A stretch of 63,750 nt of DNA from Methylobacterium sp. GXS13 (GTDB lineage: Bacteria; Pseudomonadota; Alphaproteobacteria; Rhizobiales; Beijerinckiaceae): assembly GCF_001455965.1 (NCBI RefSeq), contig NZ_LKKO01000040.1, positions 1 through 63,750 of the forward strand. Direction: 5' to 3'. Below, one piece after another: positions 16,565-26,712 of the stretch. The notes beneath the pieces were generated by a model. The model worked only from the letters and a program-made list of their open reading frames with translations, was not told the origin of the DNA and did no database searches. The position numbers and the translations under genes are program-made. Position 1 is the first letter of the stretch. The number at the start of each line of letters is the position of its first letter.

Positions 16565-16600
16565 GGCATCCCGGACCCGCGACGCGGCGCCCGGGATGCC
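16565..16600 (+). terminator. candidate hairpin terminator after the amine-oxidation operon
   Basis: GGCATCCCGG at 16565-16574 and CCGGGATGCC at 16591-16600 form a perfect ten-base-pair stem with a 16-base loop, 30 bases after the RidA stop. Only a short AGTGTTT follows. It sits in the 335-base gap 16535-16869, where I see no gene. Confidence 0.45.
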
Positions 16601-16869
16601 AGTGTTTCCAGGAGAGCGCCTTCGCGGGGGCCGTGGCACGCCGCCACCGCAGGGTGCGGTCGCGAGAACCGGATGCCGGTCGGACCATGCTCCCGCGCGG
16701 CCCACGCCTTGAGGAGCGGCCTCGCCGCCTTGCCTTGCGCCCGGCCGGCGCTGTTGCCCGGCAACGACGCCGGCGGCGCAAGTTTGCATTCCGTGCATGA
16801 AAGAGCCGCCGGAGCCCCGTCGCCATGCAATAACGGCCAGCCGAAGATCGGGCACGTTGGGCCCCTGGA

Positions 16870-17745
16870 ATGACAATGGCTGGATGGAACCGGACGGTCC
16901 GCGCTCTGGGGATGACCGCCGCGCTCATCGGCGGGCTGGCCGGCATCCCGGCGCAGGCCGGTTCGTCGGCGCAGCCCGGACAGACGGTCGGCATCCCGAC
17001 CGGCGCGCCGCTGCCGATCGGCCTCTACTTCATCGACACGTCGAGCTTCGGCGCACGCGATATCAGGCCCCGCGGCACGGATTCGAACGTCAACCTGCCG
17101 TCCTTCATCTGGGCAACGCCGGCCGAAGTGATCGGCGGACGGCTGCAGCTCGTCGTGCTGCAGCCGATCACGGCCTTGAGCACGCGGGGTGCCCCCTACC
17201 AGAGCGGGTTCGGCCAGACCTTGCTCGCCGCCCAGGTCGCCTGGAAACTCGGCGCCAATCTCAACTTCAGCTACCTGCTCGGGGCGTACCTGCCCAGCCA
17301 GACCAAGATCGTCATCCAGAACCCGGTCCTGCACCAGCGCTTCGCGATCACCTATAACGGGGACGGCTGGAACCTGACCGGCAACTTCTTGTACGGCACC
17401 TTCTTCGACACCCGGTCGAGCGCCGGTGCCTATTACCCGGACTTCCTCAATCTCGACCTCACCGCGACGAAGCATTTCGGCAAGTGGGAGATCGGTCCCG
17501 TGGCGTTCGGATCGACCGATCTGCCGACCGCCAACCCGTCCTATGCGCGGCAGGGGCAGTTCGCGGTCGGCGGGCTGGTCGGCTACAATTTCGGGCCCGC
17601 GAACCTGCAGGCCTACGTGACGCGGGATGTGGTCCAGCGGAACTATGCCGGCCTCGAGACCCGGGGCTGGCTGCGCGTCACGGTGCCGATCGGCACCGAG
17701 CAGGCCGGCACACCCGCGCCGAGCCCCCTGGCGCGCCGATTCTGA
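16870..17745 (+). CDS. outer-membrane beta-barrel channel, phenol-MetA-type transporter family
   Basis: A 291-residue exported protein with signal peptide (about 1-30, ending PAQAG) and alternating hydrophobic strands through to an aromatic-rich C-terminus, consistent with an outer-membrane barrel. Phrases such as GFGQTLLAAQVAWKLGANLNFSYLLGAYLP and LNLDLTATKHFGKWEIGPVAFGSTDLP are typical of the MetA-pathway-of-phenol-degradation transporter-like family. It lies on the same strand as the amine-oxidation operon, 335 bases downstream behind a hairpin, so it may be a separately transcribed uptake channel for the same substrate; that link is only positional. Confidence 0.75.
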   Translation: MTMAGWNRTVRALGMTAALIGGLAGIPAQAGSSAQPGQTVGIPTGAPLPIGLYFIDTSSFGARDIRPRGTDSNVNLPSFIWATPAEVIGGRLQLVVLQPITALSTRGAPYQSGFGQTLLAAQVAWKLGANLNFSYLLGAYLPSQTKIVIQNPVLHQRFAITYNGDGWNLTGNFLYGTFFDTRSSAGAYYPDFLNLDLTATKHFGKWEIGPVAFGSTDLPTANPSYARQGQFAVGGLVGYNFGPANLQAYVTRDVVQRNYAGLETRGWLRVTVPIGTEQAGTPAPSPLARRF

Positions 17746-17915
17746 CAGCCTGTTTCCGAACTCCACCGGCCGGCCATAAGCGGGCGCTCCGCATCCAGCC
17801 GATGTCCGGCGTCGGGACGGTGGTCTGCTCTTCCCGAAAACCGATCCCCCTCGGCCGCTCCCCGGCGTCGGCGCCAGGTGGACGACGAGATCGCGAACGC
17901 CCGATCCTGACGCAC

Positions 17916-19430
17916 TTAGCCGTCGGCATCGTGCGCAGAACGGCATCTCTGGAACAACAGGATGCCGTCATCCTCAACGCGATCGGTTTTCCAGATCAGG
18001 TGGCCGGGAATGTTTGCCGTTACGCAATATCCCTTTTCCGATCCCGCCGCCCTGTACGCGTCCAGATCAAGACCTGGCGGGAGATCGGTCGAGAGGACGA
18101 TCAGGTCGTACCCTCCGGCCAGCGCGGCGCGGAAGGAAACCAGTTCCACGCGCGGCGAGAAGCGCTGCCGCCGATCCCACAGGTAGAAGGCTGGATTGGA
18201 CGCGCCGCCGACGTAGTTGGCGAAGACGTTGCGAGGTAACCAGGGCTGAATGGAAAAGGCCTTGAAGCCAATCGCTGCGACCCGCGCCGCCGAATCCCGC
18301 TCACGCGCCGCCCGCACGAGCGCGGCCGCCTCCCGACCTGACGAGTAGGGTTCTCTCACCTCCCTGATCCAGGCTGCAGCGGTCTGGACGTCCTGGAGCA
18401 AGACGAGGCCGGCGACGCTTGCCAGCACGAGCCTGCGCAGGGTGCGGCTGCCGGCGTTCAGCGTCGGCCAGCTGATCCAGAGACCGAAGATCCACACGAG
18501 AAACAGGATGCCTGAGTGCCAGAGATTGGCATGCTGCACGGCCGAGAAGACCATCAGGCTGAGAATGAGGGCGCCGACGAGGATGAAGGTTCCGGCGCGG
18601 TGAAACAGAACGAGCGACGGGAGCAGGATCAACAGCGTGGCGAGTCGCTGGACCAGCACGGGCACGTCCAGGGTCCCGAAAGGCACGCCGCCGACGAACG
18701 CTTCGCTGAGGAGTCTATCGGCGCGGTCGAAATGGATGCCTGCCGCACCGAAACTCACGTCCGGGGCCGGCCATGCCTGCAGGATGGCACTCAACGCGCA
18801 CAACGCGAACACGACCATGCTGCTAAGGAAGGCAGGTTGCCTCCAGGTGCCCGCACGCAACCCGAGAAGCAGCGTCTCGGCGCACAGCGTTCCGGCGACG
18901 AGGAAGCTGTGCGTATTGGTGTTGGCCAGCAGGCCAAGAACGATCGCGTAGGGCAGCGGGCGCGTTGCCCGCTGCGGGAACAGGCAGGCGGCCAGCGGGA
19001 CGAGCAGGAGATCGAGCGCATAGCTGCGCGCCACGACAGAATATTGGTAGGCGAAGAAATAGGAACCGATGATGCCGAACCGGAGCCAGACAGGGAACGG
19101 CGCCGCGCGAAGGATCAGAAACGCGCTCGACACTGCAATCGCGGAACTGATGAGCCAGAGCGCCGCGAACGGGTAGCCGGCGTGTGAGGCAAGCCACAGC
19201 ACGGCGTGCCAGAGGCCGGGCGACCCCTCGTAGTGGAGACGTTCGCGGAGCAGCTCCGTGAGTGTGCTGTCGCGGGCCAGGAGCCACGCCTGCGCCTCGT
19301 CGAACCAAGCCTCGTGGTGCGATCCGACCGCGATGAGGGCAGCCGCAAGGCCGACCGCGCCGATCGCCGCCAAGGCCGCCTCATGCGACCGCGACGACGT
19401 TGCAGGGGTCAGCAATGCGGGCGACGGCAT
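17916..19430 (-). CDS. GT-C-type membrane glycosyltransferase-like protein
   Basis: About 504 residues with a dozen hydrophobic helices, a short first periplasmic loop holding HHEAWFDEAQAWLLARD (the acidic metal-binding motif of GT-C/ArnT/PMT-like enzymes), and a C-terminal soluble domain from about 390. Such enzymes use polyprenyl-phosphate sugars to modify lipids, proteins or glycans outside the membrane. I use ATG at 19430; a TTG at 19448, just after the upstream stop, is the alternative. It is the second gene of an operon with the SDR gene at 19449-20486. Confidence 0.75.
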   Translation of the reverse strand: MPSPALLTPATSSRSHEAALAAIGAVGLAAALIAVGSHHEAWFDEAQAWLLARDSTLTELLRERLHYEGSPGLWHAVLWLASHAGYPFAALWLISSAIAVSSAFLILRAAPFPVWLRFGIIGSYFFAYQYSVVARSYALDLLLVPLAACLFPQRATRPLPYAIVLGLLANTNTHSFLVAGTLCAETLLLGLRAGTWRQPAFLSSMVVFALCALSAILQAWPAPDVSFGAAGIHFDRADRLLSEAFVGGVPFGTLDVPVLVQRLATLLILLPSLVLFHRAGTFILVGALILSLMVFSAVQHANLWHSGILFLVWIFGLWISWPTLNAGSRTLRRLVLASVAGLVLLQDVQTAAAWIREVREPYSSGREAAALVRAARERDSAARVAAIGFKAFSIQPWLPRNVFANYVGGASNPAFYLWDRRQRFSPRVELVSFRAALAGGYDLIVLSTDLPPGLDLDAYRAAGSEKGYCVTANIPGHLIWKTDRVEDDGILLFQRCRSAHDADG

Positions 19431-19448
19431 CGCGGCACGCGCGGTCAA

Positions 19449-20486
19449 TCAGGACACCCATTTGAGGAGGCGGATCACACCCATATCGGCCGAGCGGTTA
19501 TGGGCGGACACGTCGCGTCGCAGGGCGATCTCGGAACGGTTGGCCGCGTAATAGCGATAGGCGCAGAGCAGCATCTCGCGGTTCGTCAGCGTCGGCCGCC
19601 AGCCCAGTGCGGCTTTGATCCGCGTCGTGTCGAAGACGAAATCCGAGGCGATCATCCGCGCGTGGTACGGCCCGAGGGGTGATATCCGCAGGGCATGCGC
19701 AGCGCGCATCGCCAGGACGGTGGGCCTTTTCGGCAGGCTGCCGATCCGCGATTGGCTTCCGGCGTTCGCGATGACATGGGCGTAGCTATCGCGCATCGTG
19801 CCGACATCGTCCGAGCCGATGCCGAACACGCCGGCCGTTCGACGCTGCCAGGCCAGCAGCATAGCCCCGATCAGGTCACGCGCGGCGATGAACTGATACC
19901 GGTTCGAACCGTCGCCAACGACCCAAACACGTCGCCCATCGGCGATGAACTCGAACAGGATCGCCAGGAGGCCGAGCCGCCCCTGGTCCAGGATCGTCGG
20001 CGAGCGCAGCACAGTCGTGGCGAAATCGCCGGCATGGCTCGCGAGGATCTTCTCGCCCTCCCACTTGCTCGCGCCGTAGATCTCGCAAGGCTCCGGCAGG
20101 TCATCCTCGTGCACCGGGCGGCTGAAGCCACGGCCCCACAGGCAATTGCTGGAGATGTAGATCAGGCTGCGGATACCGGCCGCGGCGACGGCCGCCCCAA
20201 GCGTGCGTGTGCCCTCGACGTTGGCCGACCACAATTCACCCGGCGAGATCGAGCCGTGCGCCAAGAGCGCCGCACAATGGAAGACGCCGTCGTGCTCGCG
20301 CCCTGTCAGCAGCCGGTCGAGCAACGGTCGGTCACGGATGTCGCCGACGACCGCGGTCAAGTTCGGGTGTGATATCCTGCAGGGAAGCAAATCGATGCTG
20401 GTCACGGCGTGCCCGTCATCGAGCAGCCGCGCGATCAGCAATGAGCCCAGGAAGCCTGAGCCCCCCGTCACGAGAACACGTGCCAC
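19449..20486 (-). CDS. NAD-dependent epimerase/dehydratase, extended SDR
   Basis: A 345-residue extended short-chain dehydrogenase. TGGSGFLG at 7-14 binds the nucleotide; ISSNCLWG and IYGASKWEGEK supply the catalytic serine and the YxxxK pair. C-terminal substrate domain present; full family length. Probable substrate is a nucleotide sugar or isoprenoid-like ring alcohol; family members act on both. It immediately precedes the GT-C gene on the same strand, which fits sugar-donor preparation for a glycosylation step. Confidence 0.85.
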   Translation of the reverse strand: MARVLVTGGSGFLGSLLIARLLDDGHAVTSIDLLPCRISHPNLTAVVGDIRDRPLLDRLLTGREHDGVFHCAALLAHGSISPGELWSANVEGTRTLGAAVAAAGIRSLIYISSNCLWGRGFSRPVHEDDLPEPCEIYGASKWEGEKILASHAGDFATTVLRSPTILDQGRLGLLAILFEFIADGRRVWVVGDGSNRYQFIAARDLIGAMLLAWQRRTAGVFGIGSDDVGTMRDSYAHVIANAGSQSRIGSLPKRPTVLAMRAAHALRISPLGPYHARMIASDFVFDTTRIKAALGWRPTLTNREMLLCAYRYYAANRSEIALRRDVSAHNRSADMGVIRLLKWVS

Positions 20487-20822
20487 GCGAGTTCCTTCAC
20501 GCCGGCGCCAAACGCGTAACCGGCGCCAAAACTTGCAACCGCTTGCTTAAGATTGCGTGGCTCCGCGCGCCGTAGGCCGTCCCCCAAGCACCACCGGAGC
20601 CGTGAGCGGCATCGCCGGTGCTCCTCGCTCGGGAGCGATGCCACCCCCGCCCTCGCCGCAGCACGCTTGGGTGTCCGTACGCGGACCGGCCGTCATCCCC
20701 TTGGGTGGGCCGTTCCGGTCGCGATTCATGACCGGCCCGGTGGAGTGCGTCTGGGTGTTCGCGGACAGAACGTTTCTCCGCTGCCCTTCAATGGGGGCTT
20801 CGGGTGGCCTGATCCCGGAATC
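20487..20822. other. intergenic region, no gene seen
   Basis: About 335 bases between the SDR gene and the PAP2 gene, both on the minus strand, so it carries the SDR operon promoter. Several open frames cross it but all lack codon bias or run into the antisense of the PAP2 gene. A short repeated GGCGCCAAA occurs at about 20504 and 20522. Confidence 0.5.
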
Positions 20823-21845
20823 TCAGGACGACACGCGTGTCGCCACCCCTTCCTGGCTGGGCACGAGCCAGACCGGATGTGTCGGTTTCCCGTCAGGGTC
20901 CGTTGCCAACCGGCCGACGCAGCGAGCGGCCGTGATCGCCATGACGGCGATCAGCGCACCCGCACCGACATCGATGAAGTAGTGGCCGCCATCGATCGGC
21001 GTCGCCGCAATCAGCATCACGTTCAACGCGAGGCCAGGCCAGCGCGTGATCCGGGACATCCAGAAATAGCGGATGAACAGCACGCCGAGTGCTGCATGGA
21101 AGCTTGGGAAGGTGATGATGCCTTCCATGTGGTCGAGGGACACGCTCCGGAGCGTGCCGTCGCGAAGGCCAGACAGATGGGCGAGATGAACGTAAGCCGC
21201 GGCCGGGTTCAACCCGGGGAAATCCTCTGGCTTCAGGCCGAGATGCACGAACATCGCCATCGCGGGCATCAGACCCGAGAGCAGGACGGTAACGAGTCCC
21301 GCGGTCACGAAGGCCAGCACGAACTCACGCACAGCGCCCAGCCGGCCGCTAAACCCGAGCACGACGACCACTAGGATCATTTGCGGCATCAGGCTCTGGT
21401 AGGCCAAGGATAGGACGAAGCCGAGTCGCGGACGGTCGTTCAGGCCGTGAAGGTAGGTCAGCCAATCGAGGCCAAGGGACCTGTCGATGGCCTCGAAGGT
21501 AACATCCCAGAGCGGACCGCCGGTGGCGGCGACAGCGTAGGAAAGGAGAGCCGCGCAAGAGCTGAAGGCGATGATGTGCGCGAGGCTCGACAGGCTCACT
21601 GCGAAGCGTGGCTCAAGGCGCCGCGTGCTGTAGACCATCGCCAGGACTTCGAGTCCCGCGCAACTCAGGGCGGGGGTCAGTGTGCTCGTGGCATCCAGGG
21701 CGAGGCCAGCTGCACGCATCCACGCGGCCGTGAGGATGGCGGTGGCGAGGATCAGCAGCCAGAGACGCGCCCGCGTCTGATGAAAGTCGGACGGCAGGAC
21801 GAGGACGTGTCGCGATCCTGCGCTGTCCTCACTCTGTTCAGACAT
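20823..21845 (-). CDS. PAP2-superfamily membrane protein, inositolphosphotransferase-like
   Basis: A 340-residue protein with about six to eight membrane helices. The phosphatase-superfamily motifs are FPSFHAALG and, about 30 residues on, GGHYFIDVGAG, matching domains C2 and C3 of acid phosphatase/PAP2 proteins; the Aur1/Ipt1-like group shares this layout. It would remove or transfer a phosphate-linked head group at the membrane face. I start it at ATG 21845 (MSEQSED); longer frames add a non-family N-terminus. Its neighbours suggest envelope lipid or polysaccharide work. Confidence 0.8.
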   Translation of the reverse strand: MSEQSEDSAGSRHVLVLPSDFHQTRARLWLLILATAILTAAWMRAAGLALDATSTLTPALSCAGLEVLAMVYSTRRLEPRFAVSLSSLAHIIAFSSCAALLSYAVAATGGPLWDVTFEAIDRSLGLDWLTYLHGLNDRPRLGFVLSLAYQSLMPQMILVVVVLGFSGRLGAVREFVLAFVTAGLVTVLLSGLMPAMAMFVHLGLKPEDFPGLNPAAAYVHLAHLSGLRDGTLRSVSLDHMEGIITFPSFHAALGVLFIRYFWMSRITRWPGLALNVMLIAATPIDGGHYFIDVGAGALIAVMAITAARCVGRLATDPDGKPTHPVWLVPSQEGVATRVSS

Positions 21846-22172
21846 CACGGACCTGCCGGCTTCGGTGACGCGGCAGTCTAGAAGGGGGCCCTTAACGGAC
21901 CTCACTTAGTCGCGCTGAAACAGTGGCACCAATCGTGATTGCGAAGGCAGATACGGATCGTCCGTCGAAAGCGACGCGCGACGCCTGCTTCGTCCGACTT
22001 TTGCTCGGCAGCGGATTGGCGCGGATCCACCCGTTGCAATCGTAAGGTACTGCTTCGTCAAACAGCTGGACGCGAACCATTCCGAGCCTGCTAGGGGCCG
22101 GAGCCGAACGGCACCATGCGCCCGATCGTGCCGAGGCATTCTGCACCGACGCGATTGCCCAACCCCCTCTTT
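21846..22172. other. intergenic region, no gene seen
   Basis: About 330 bases between the PAP2 gene and the CoA-transferase gene, both minus strand. An 84-codon open frame at 21892-22146 (minus) has no third-position GC bias, unlike every real gene nearby, so I do not call it. Confidence 0.5.
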
Positions 22173-23558
22173 TTACCGCGCGCCCACCCCTCGCTCACGC
22201 CCCCAGGCCGGCGCATCGTCCCCGAGTCGGCGTGCCGCCCGGTCCCAGCGCATCGCGGTCCCGGCCACGACGAGGGGCGGGCGCAGGCGGCGGGCCGGCC
22301 CCCAGGAGGTCGCCTCGATCTCCGGGGCCAGATCCTCTCGCGTCTCAGGCGCGAGCGCCGGCGCCGGCTCGGCCGGGCCGGCCGCGATCAGGATGGCCGC
22401 GGTCCGGGCGAGCGATAGCCGAGCCTGGCCGCCGGTGCCGTCCGACAGGCGCCGGGCCAGCAGCCGGAGCACGGCCGCCGCCATGAGGTAGCCGGTGGCG
22501 TGGTCCAGCGCCTGGACCGGAAGCGGCACCGGGCTCTCGGCCTGCCGCCAACGCTGCCCGGCCTCGGCGAGGCCGCAGCTCATCTGCACCAGGCTGTCGA
22601 AGCCGCGCCGGCCGGCCCAGGGGCCGGTCCAGCCGTAGGCGTCGAGCGACACGTCGATCAGGCCTGGGGCGAGGGCGCGCCGCGCCTCCGGGCCGTAGCC
22701 GAGCCCGTCGAGGGCACCGGGTCGGTAGCCGTGGACCAGCACGTCCGCCCCCGCCAGCAAGGCCGCAAAGGTCGCCCGGTCGGCCGCCCGGCGCAGGTCG
22801 AGGCGGGAACAGGTCTTTCCGAGCGTCGTCTCAGGGACGATGGCCGGCTCGTCCCAGTCGGGCGCATCGATCCGCAGCACGTCCGCCCCGAACCCGGCGA
22901 GGAACCGGGTCGCCACCGGGCCGGCCAGCACCCGGGTCAGGTCGAGCACCCGGAGGCCAGCGAGCGGCCGCCCCGCTCGGGGATGCCAGCGCGATGCGGT
23001 GCGCTCGGCGGCCGGCGTGAACGCCACCAGGGGTTCTGCAGCCACCGCCCGGCCCTGAGGATGGCCCGTCCAATCCGCGAGCCCGCGCATCTCGGCCGCG
23101 CAGCCACCCGCGTCCAGAATCGCCGCCTCCAGCGCCGTCTTGTCCCAACCGGCCACGGCCCGCGCCATGCCGGCCCGGTCGGCCTGGGCGCCGAGCACCC
23201 GCTCCGCCGCCGCCCGGTGGTGCGGTGCGTTGGTGTGAAGCCGGATCCAGCCGTCCCGGGTCCGGTAGTCGCCGGCCACCGGGTCCCAGGGTGCCGGCAC
23301 CCGCCAGTTTTCCGGCCGCAGCGACGTCGCGAACCAGAACGACGCGAGTCGCCGGTCCACCGCCACCGGTCCGTCGAGGCCCGCAACTTCCGCGAGCGCC
23401 AAGCCGGCGGCTGCAATCGAGGCCGCGGCAAGCTCGGTGACCCGGAACGCCGAGGGGAGGGTGCCGGTCCCGCTGATGCGAAGGGCCCGGGCAGCCTGCG
23501 ACGGGTCTTCGACGGGAAGCCGGGTCTGCGCGGCCAATTCTTCGGCGAGATCCGGCAT
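22173..23558 (-). CDS. CaiB/BaiF family III CoA-transferase
   Basis: A 461-residue family III CoA-transferase-like protein. The recognisable core is LAGLRVLDLTRVLAGPVATRFLAGFGADVLRI (split across the N-terminal Rossmann-type part near 200-232), then TCSRLDLRRAADRATFAALLAGADVLVHGYRPGAL and a C-terminal YLMAAAVLRLLARR segment. These enzymes move CoA between carboxylic acids. The N-terminal 190 residues look like a diverged second copy of the same fold, as in longer fused members. Substrate cannot be inferred. Divergent from yejF, 86 bases apart. Confidence 0.85.
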   Translation of the reverse strand: MPDLAEELAAQTRLPVEDPSQAARALRISGTGTLPSAFRVTELAAASIAAAGLALAEVAGLDGPVAVDRRLASFWFATSLRPENWRVPAPWDPVAGDYRTRDGWIRLHTNAPHHRAAAERVLGAQADRAGMARAVAGWDKTALEAAILDAGGCAAEMRGLADWTGHPQGRAVAAEPLVAFTPAAERTASRWHPRAGRPLAGLRVLDLTRVLAGPVATRFLAGFGADVLRIDAPDWDEPAIVPETTLGKTCSRLDLRRAADRATFAALLAGADVLVHGYRPGALDGLGYGPEARRALAPGLIDVSLDAYGWTGPWAGRRGFDSLVQMSCGLAEAGQRWRQAESPVPLPVQALDHATGYLMAAAVLRLLARRLSDGTGGQARLSLARTAAILIAAGPAEPAPALAPETREDLAPEIEATSWGPARRLRPPLVVAGTAMRWDRAARRLGDDAPAWGRERGVGAR

Positions 23559-23644
23559 GGCAAGTCCCCGAGTTGCAGGTAGCGCGCATGATCGCGCATC
23601 CGCGGCCGGGTAGGCTAGGGTTCCGGCCGCGCTATAAGGATCCC

Positions 23645-25282
<1,638 letters not shown>

Positions 25283-25284
25283 TC

Positions 25285-26505
25285 GTGGCCCGTGCCCTCC
25301 TCATCGTGCTCGATTCCGTCGGCATCGGCGGCGCCCCGGATGCCGCCGCTTACGGCGATGCCGGGTCCGACACGCTCGGGCACATCGCCGAGGCCTGCGC
25401 GATCGGGCGCGGTGACCGGGTGGGCCTTCGCAGCGGGCTCCTGCGTCTCCCCCATCTCGCCGAACTCGGGCTCGGCCTCGCCGCCGCCGGGGCGTCCGGC
25501 CGGATCCCGCCGAACCTCGCGCCTCAGGGGGATCCGCGCGGCGCCTATGGTCACGCCGTCGAAACAGCCGCCGGCAAGGACACGCCCTCCGGCCATTGGG
25601 AAATCACCGGCCTGCCGCTGCCCGAGCCCTGGGGTCACTTTCCGGATACGCGGCCAGCCTTCCCGCCCACTCTGGTCGCGGCGCTGATCGCCGAGGGCGG
25701 CGTGCCCGGCATCCTCGGGGATCGGCACGCACCGGGCGTCGCCATCATCGACGAACTCGGCGCCGAGCATGTCCGGACGGCCAAGCCGATCTGCTACACC
25801 TCGGCCGACAGCGTCTTCCAGATCGCCGCCCACGAGGAAGCGTTCGGGCTGGAGCGGCTCTACGAGCTGTGCTGCGTGGCGCGCCGCCTGTGCGATCCCT
25901 ACCGGGTCTGCCGGGTCATCGCCCGGCCGTTCGTAGGCTCGGCGGAGACGGGCTTCCGCCGCACCGGTAACCGCAAGGATTTTGCCGTGGAGCCCCCCGG
26001 CCGCACGCTGCTCGACCGGGCCGAGGCCGCAGGGCGGGCGGTCGTCAGCGTCGGCAAGATCGGCGACATCTTCGCCCACCGCGCCACCGGCCGCGAGATC
26101 AAGCCGGGCGCCAACGCGGCCTGCCTGCAGGCCGGGCTCGACGCCCTGAGCGACCTGCCCGAGGGTGGCCTGATCTTCGTCAATCTCGTGGATTTCGACA
26201 CGGAGCACGGCCACCGCCGGGACGTGCCGGGCTACGCCGCCGAGCTGGAAGCGTTCGACGCCCGCGTTCCCGCAATCCTGGCAGCGCTTAAACCCGGCGA
26301 CCTCGCGGTGATCACCGCCGACCACGGCAACGATCCGACCTGGGCGGGGACCGACCACACCCGCGAGCAGGTGCCGGTCCTGGCCTTCGGCCCCGGCATC
26401 GCCCCCCGGGCGATCGGGCGGCGGGACACGTTCGCCGATATCGGCGCCACCCTGGCAGGCCATCTCGGGCTCCCCTGGGATGGTGCCGGCCGCGTATTCC
26501 TATAG
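25285..26505 (+). CDS. deoB: phosphopentomutase
   Basis: A 406-residue alkaline-phosphatase-superfamily mutase interconverting ribose-1-phosphate and ribose-5-phosphate (and the deoxy forms) in nucleoside salvage. Metal-site motifs are in order: [13 protein letters not shown] at the N-terminus, [21 protein letters not shown] (holding the phosphorylated threonine), [12 protein letters not shown], and [22 protein letters not shown]. Length equals the family norm. It starts with GTG two bases after the yejF stop, so the two are one transcript; no other deo gene is present. Confidence 0.95.
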   Translation: MARALLIVLDSVGIGGAPDAAAYGDAGSDTLGHIAEACAIGRGDRVGLRSGLLRLPHLAELGLGLAAAGASGRIPPNLAPQGDPRGAYGHAVETAAGKDTPSGHWEITGLPLPEPWGHFPDTRPAFPPTLVAALIAEGGVPGILGDRHAPGVAIIDELGAEHVRTAKPICYTSADSVFQIAAHEEAFGLERLYELCCVARRLCDPYRVCRVIARPFVGSAETGFRRTGNRKDFAVEPPGRTLLDRAEAAGRAVVSVGKIGDIFAHRATGREIKPGANAACLQAGLDALSDLPEGGLIFVNLVDFDTEHGHRRDVPGYAAELEAFDARVPAILAALKPGDLAVITADHGNDPTWAGTDHTREQVPVLAFGPGIAPRAIGRRDTFADIGATLAGHLGLPWDGAGRVFL

Positions 26506-26516
26506 GGGGCCGCACC

Positions 26517-26708
26517 ATGCGAGACGACGACGACCGGCCGCGCAAGGCTGTCGCCCACGAAATCGGGCAGCCCCTCGACACGCTCTCGCTCTCCGACCTC
26601 GACGCCCGCATCGCGCTGCTGCGGGAGGAGATCGCCCGGATCGAAGCGGCGCGGGCAGCCAAGCAAGCGGCGCAGGACGCGGCCGACGCCTTTTTCAAGC
26701 GAGGCTGA
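26517..26708 (+). CDS. DUF1192 family small protein
   Basis: A 63-residue protein typical of alphaproteobacterial DUF1192: an N-terminal HEIGQPLDTLSLSDLDARIA followed by a helix rich in Glu, Ala and Lys (LREEIARIEAARAAKQAAQD) likely to form a coiled coil. Function unknown. It lies between deoB (11 bases away) and the LRR-kinase gene (four bases), so all are probably in one operon. Confidence 0.85.
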   Translation: MRDDDDRPRKAVAHEIGQPLDTLSLSDLDARIALLREEIARIEAARAAKQAAQDAADAFFKRG

Positions 26709-26712
26709 CGCT

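Noticed and set aside
16535..16869. Possible small gene between RidA and the channel
   Set aside because: Short frames there lack a start with ribosome binding site and resemble nothing; the hairpin is the only clear structure.
20557..20982. 141-codon plus-strand frame across the SDR/PAP2 gap
   Set aside because: Its second half is antisense to the PAP2 gene and the first half shows no coding bias.
21892..22146. 84-codon minus-strand frame upstream of the PAP2 gene
   Set aside because: No third-position GC preference, unlike all neighbours, and no family resemblance.
22173..23558. Frameshifted fusion of two CoA-transferase genes
   Set aside because: The reading frame is continuous and the N-terminal half still shows fold-like features, so a natural fused or long form is more likely.
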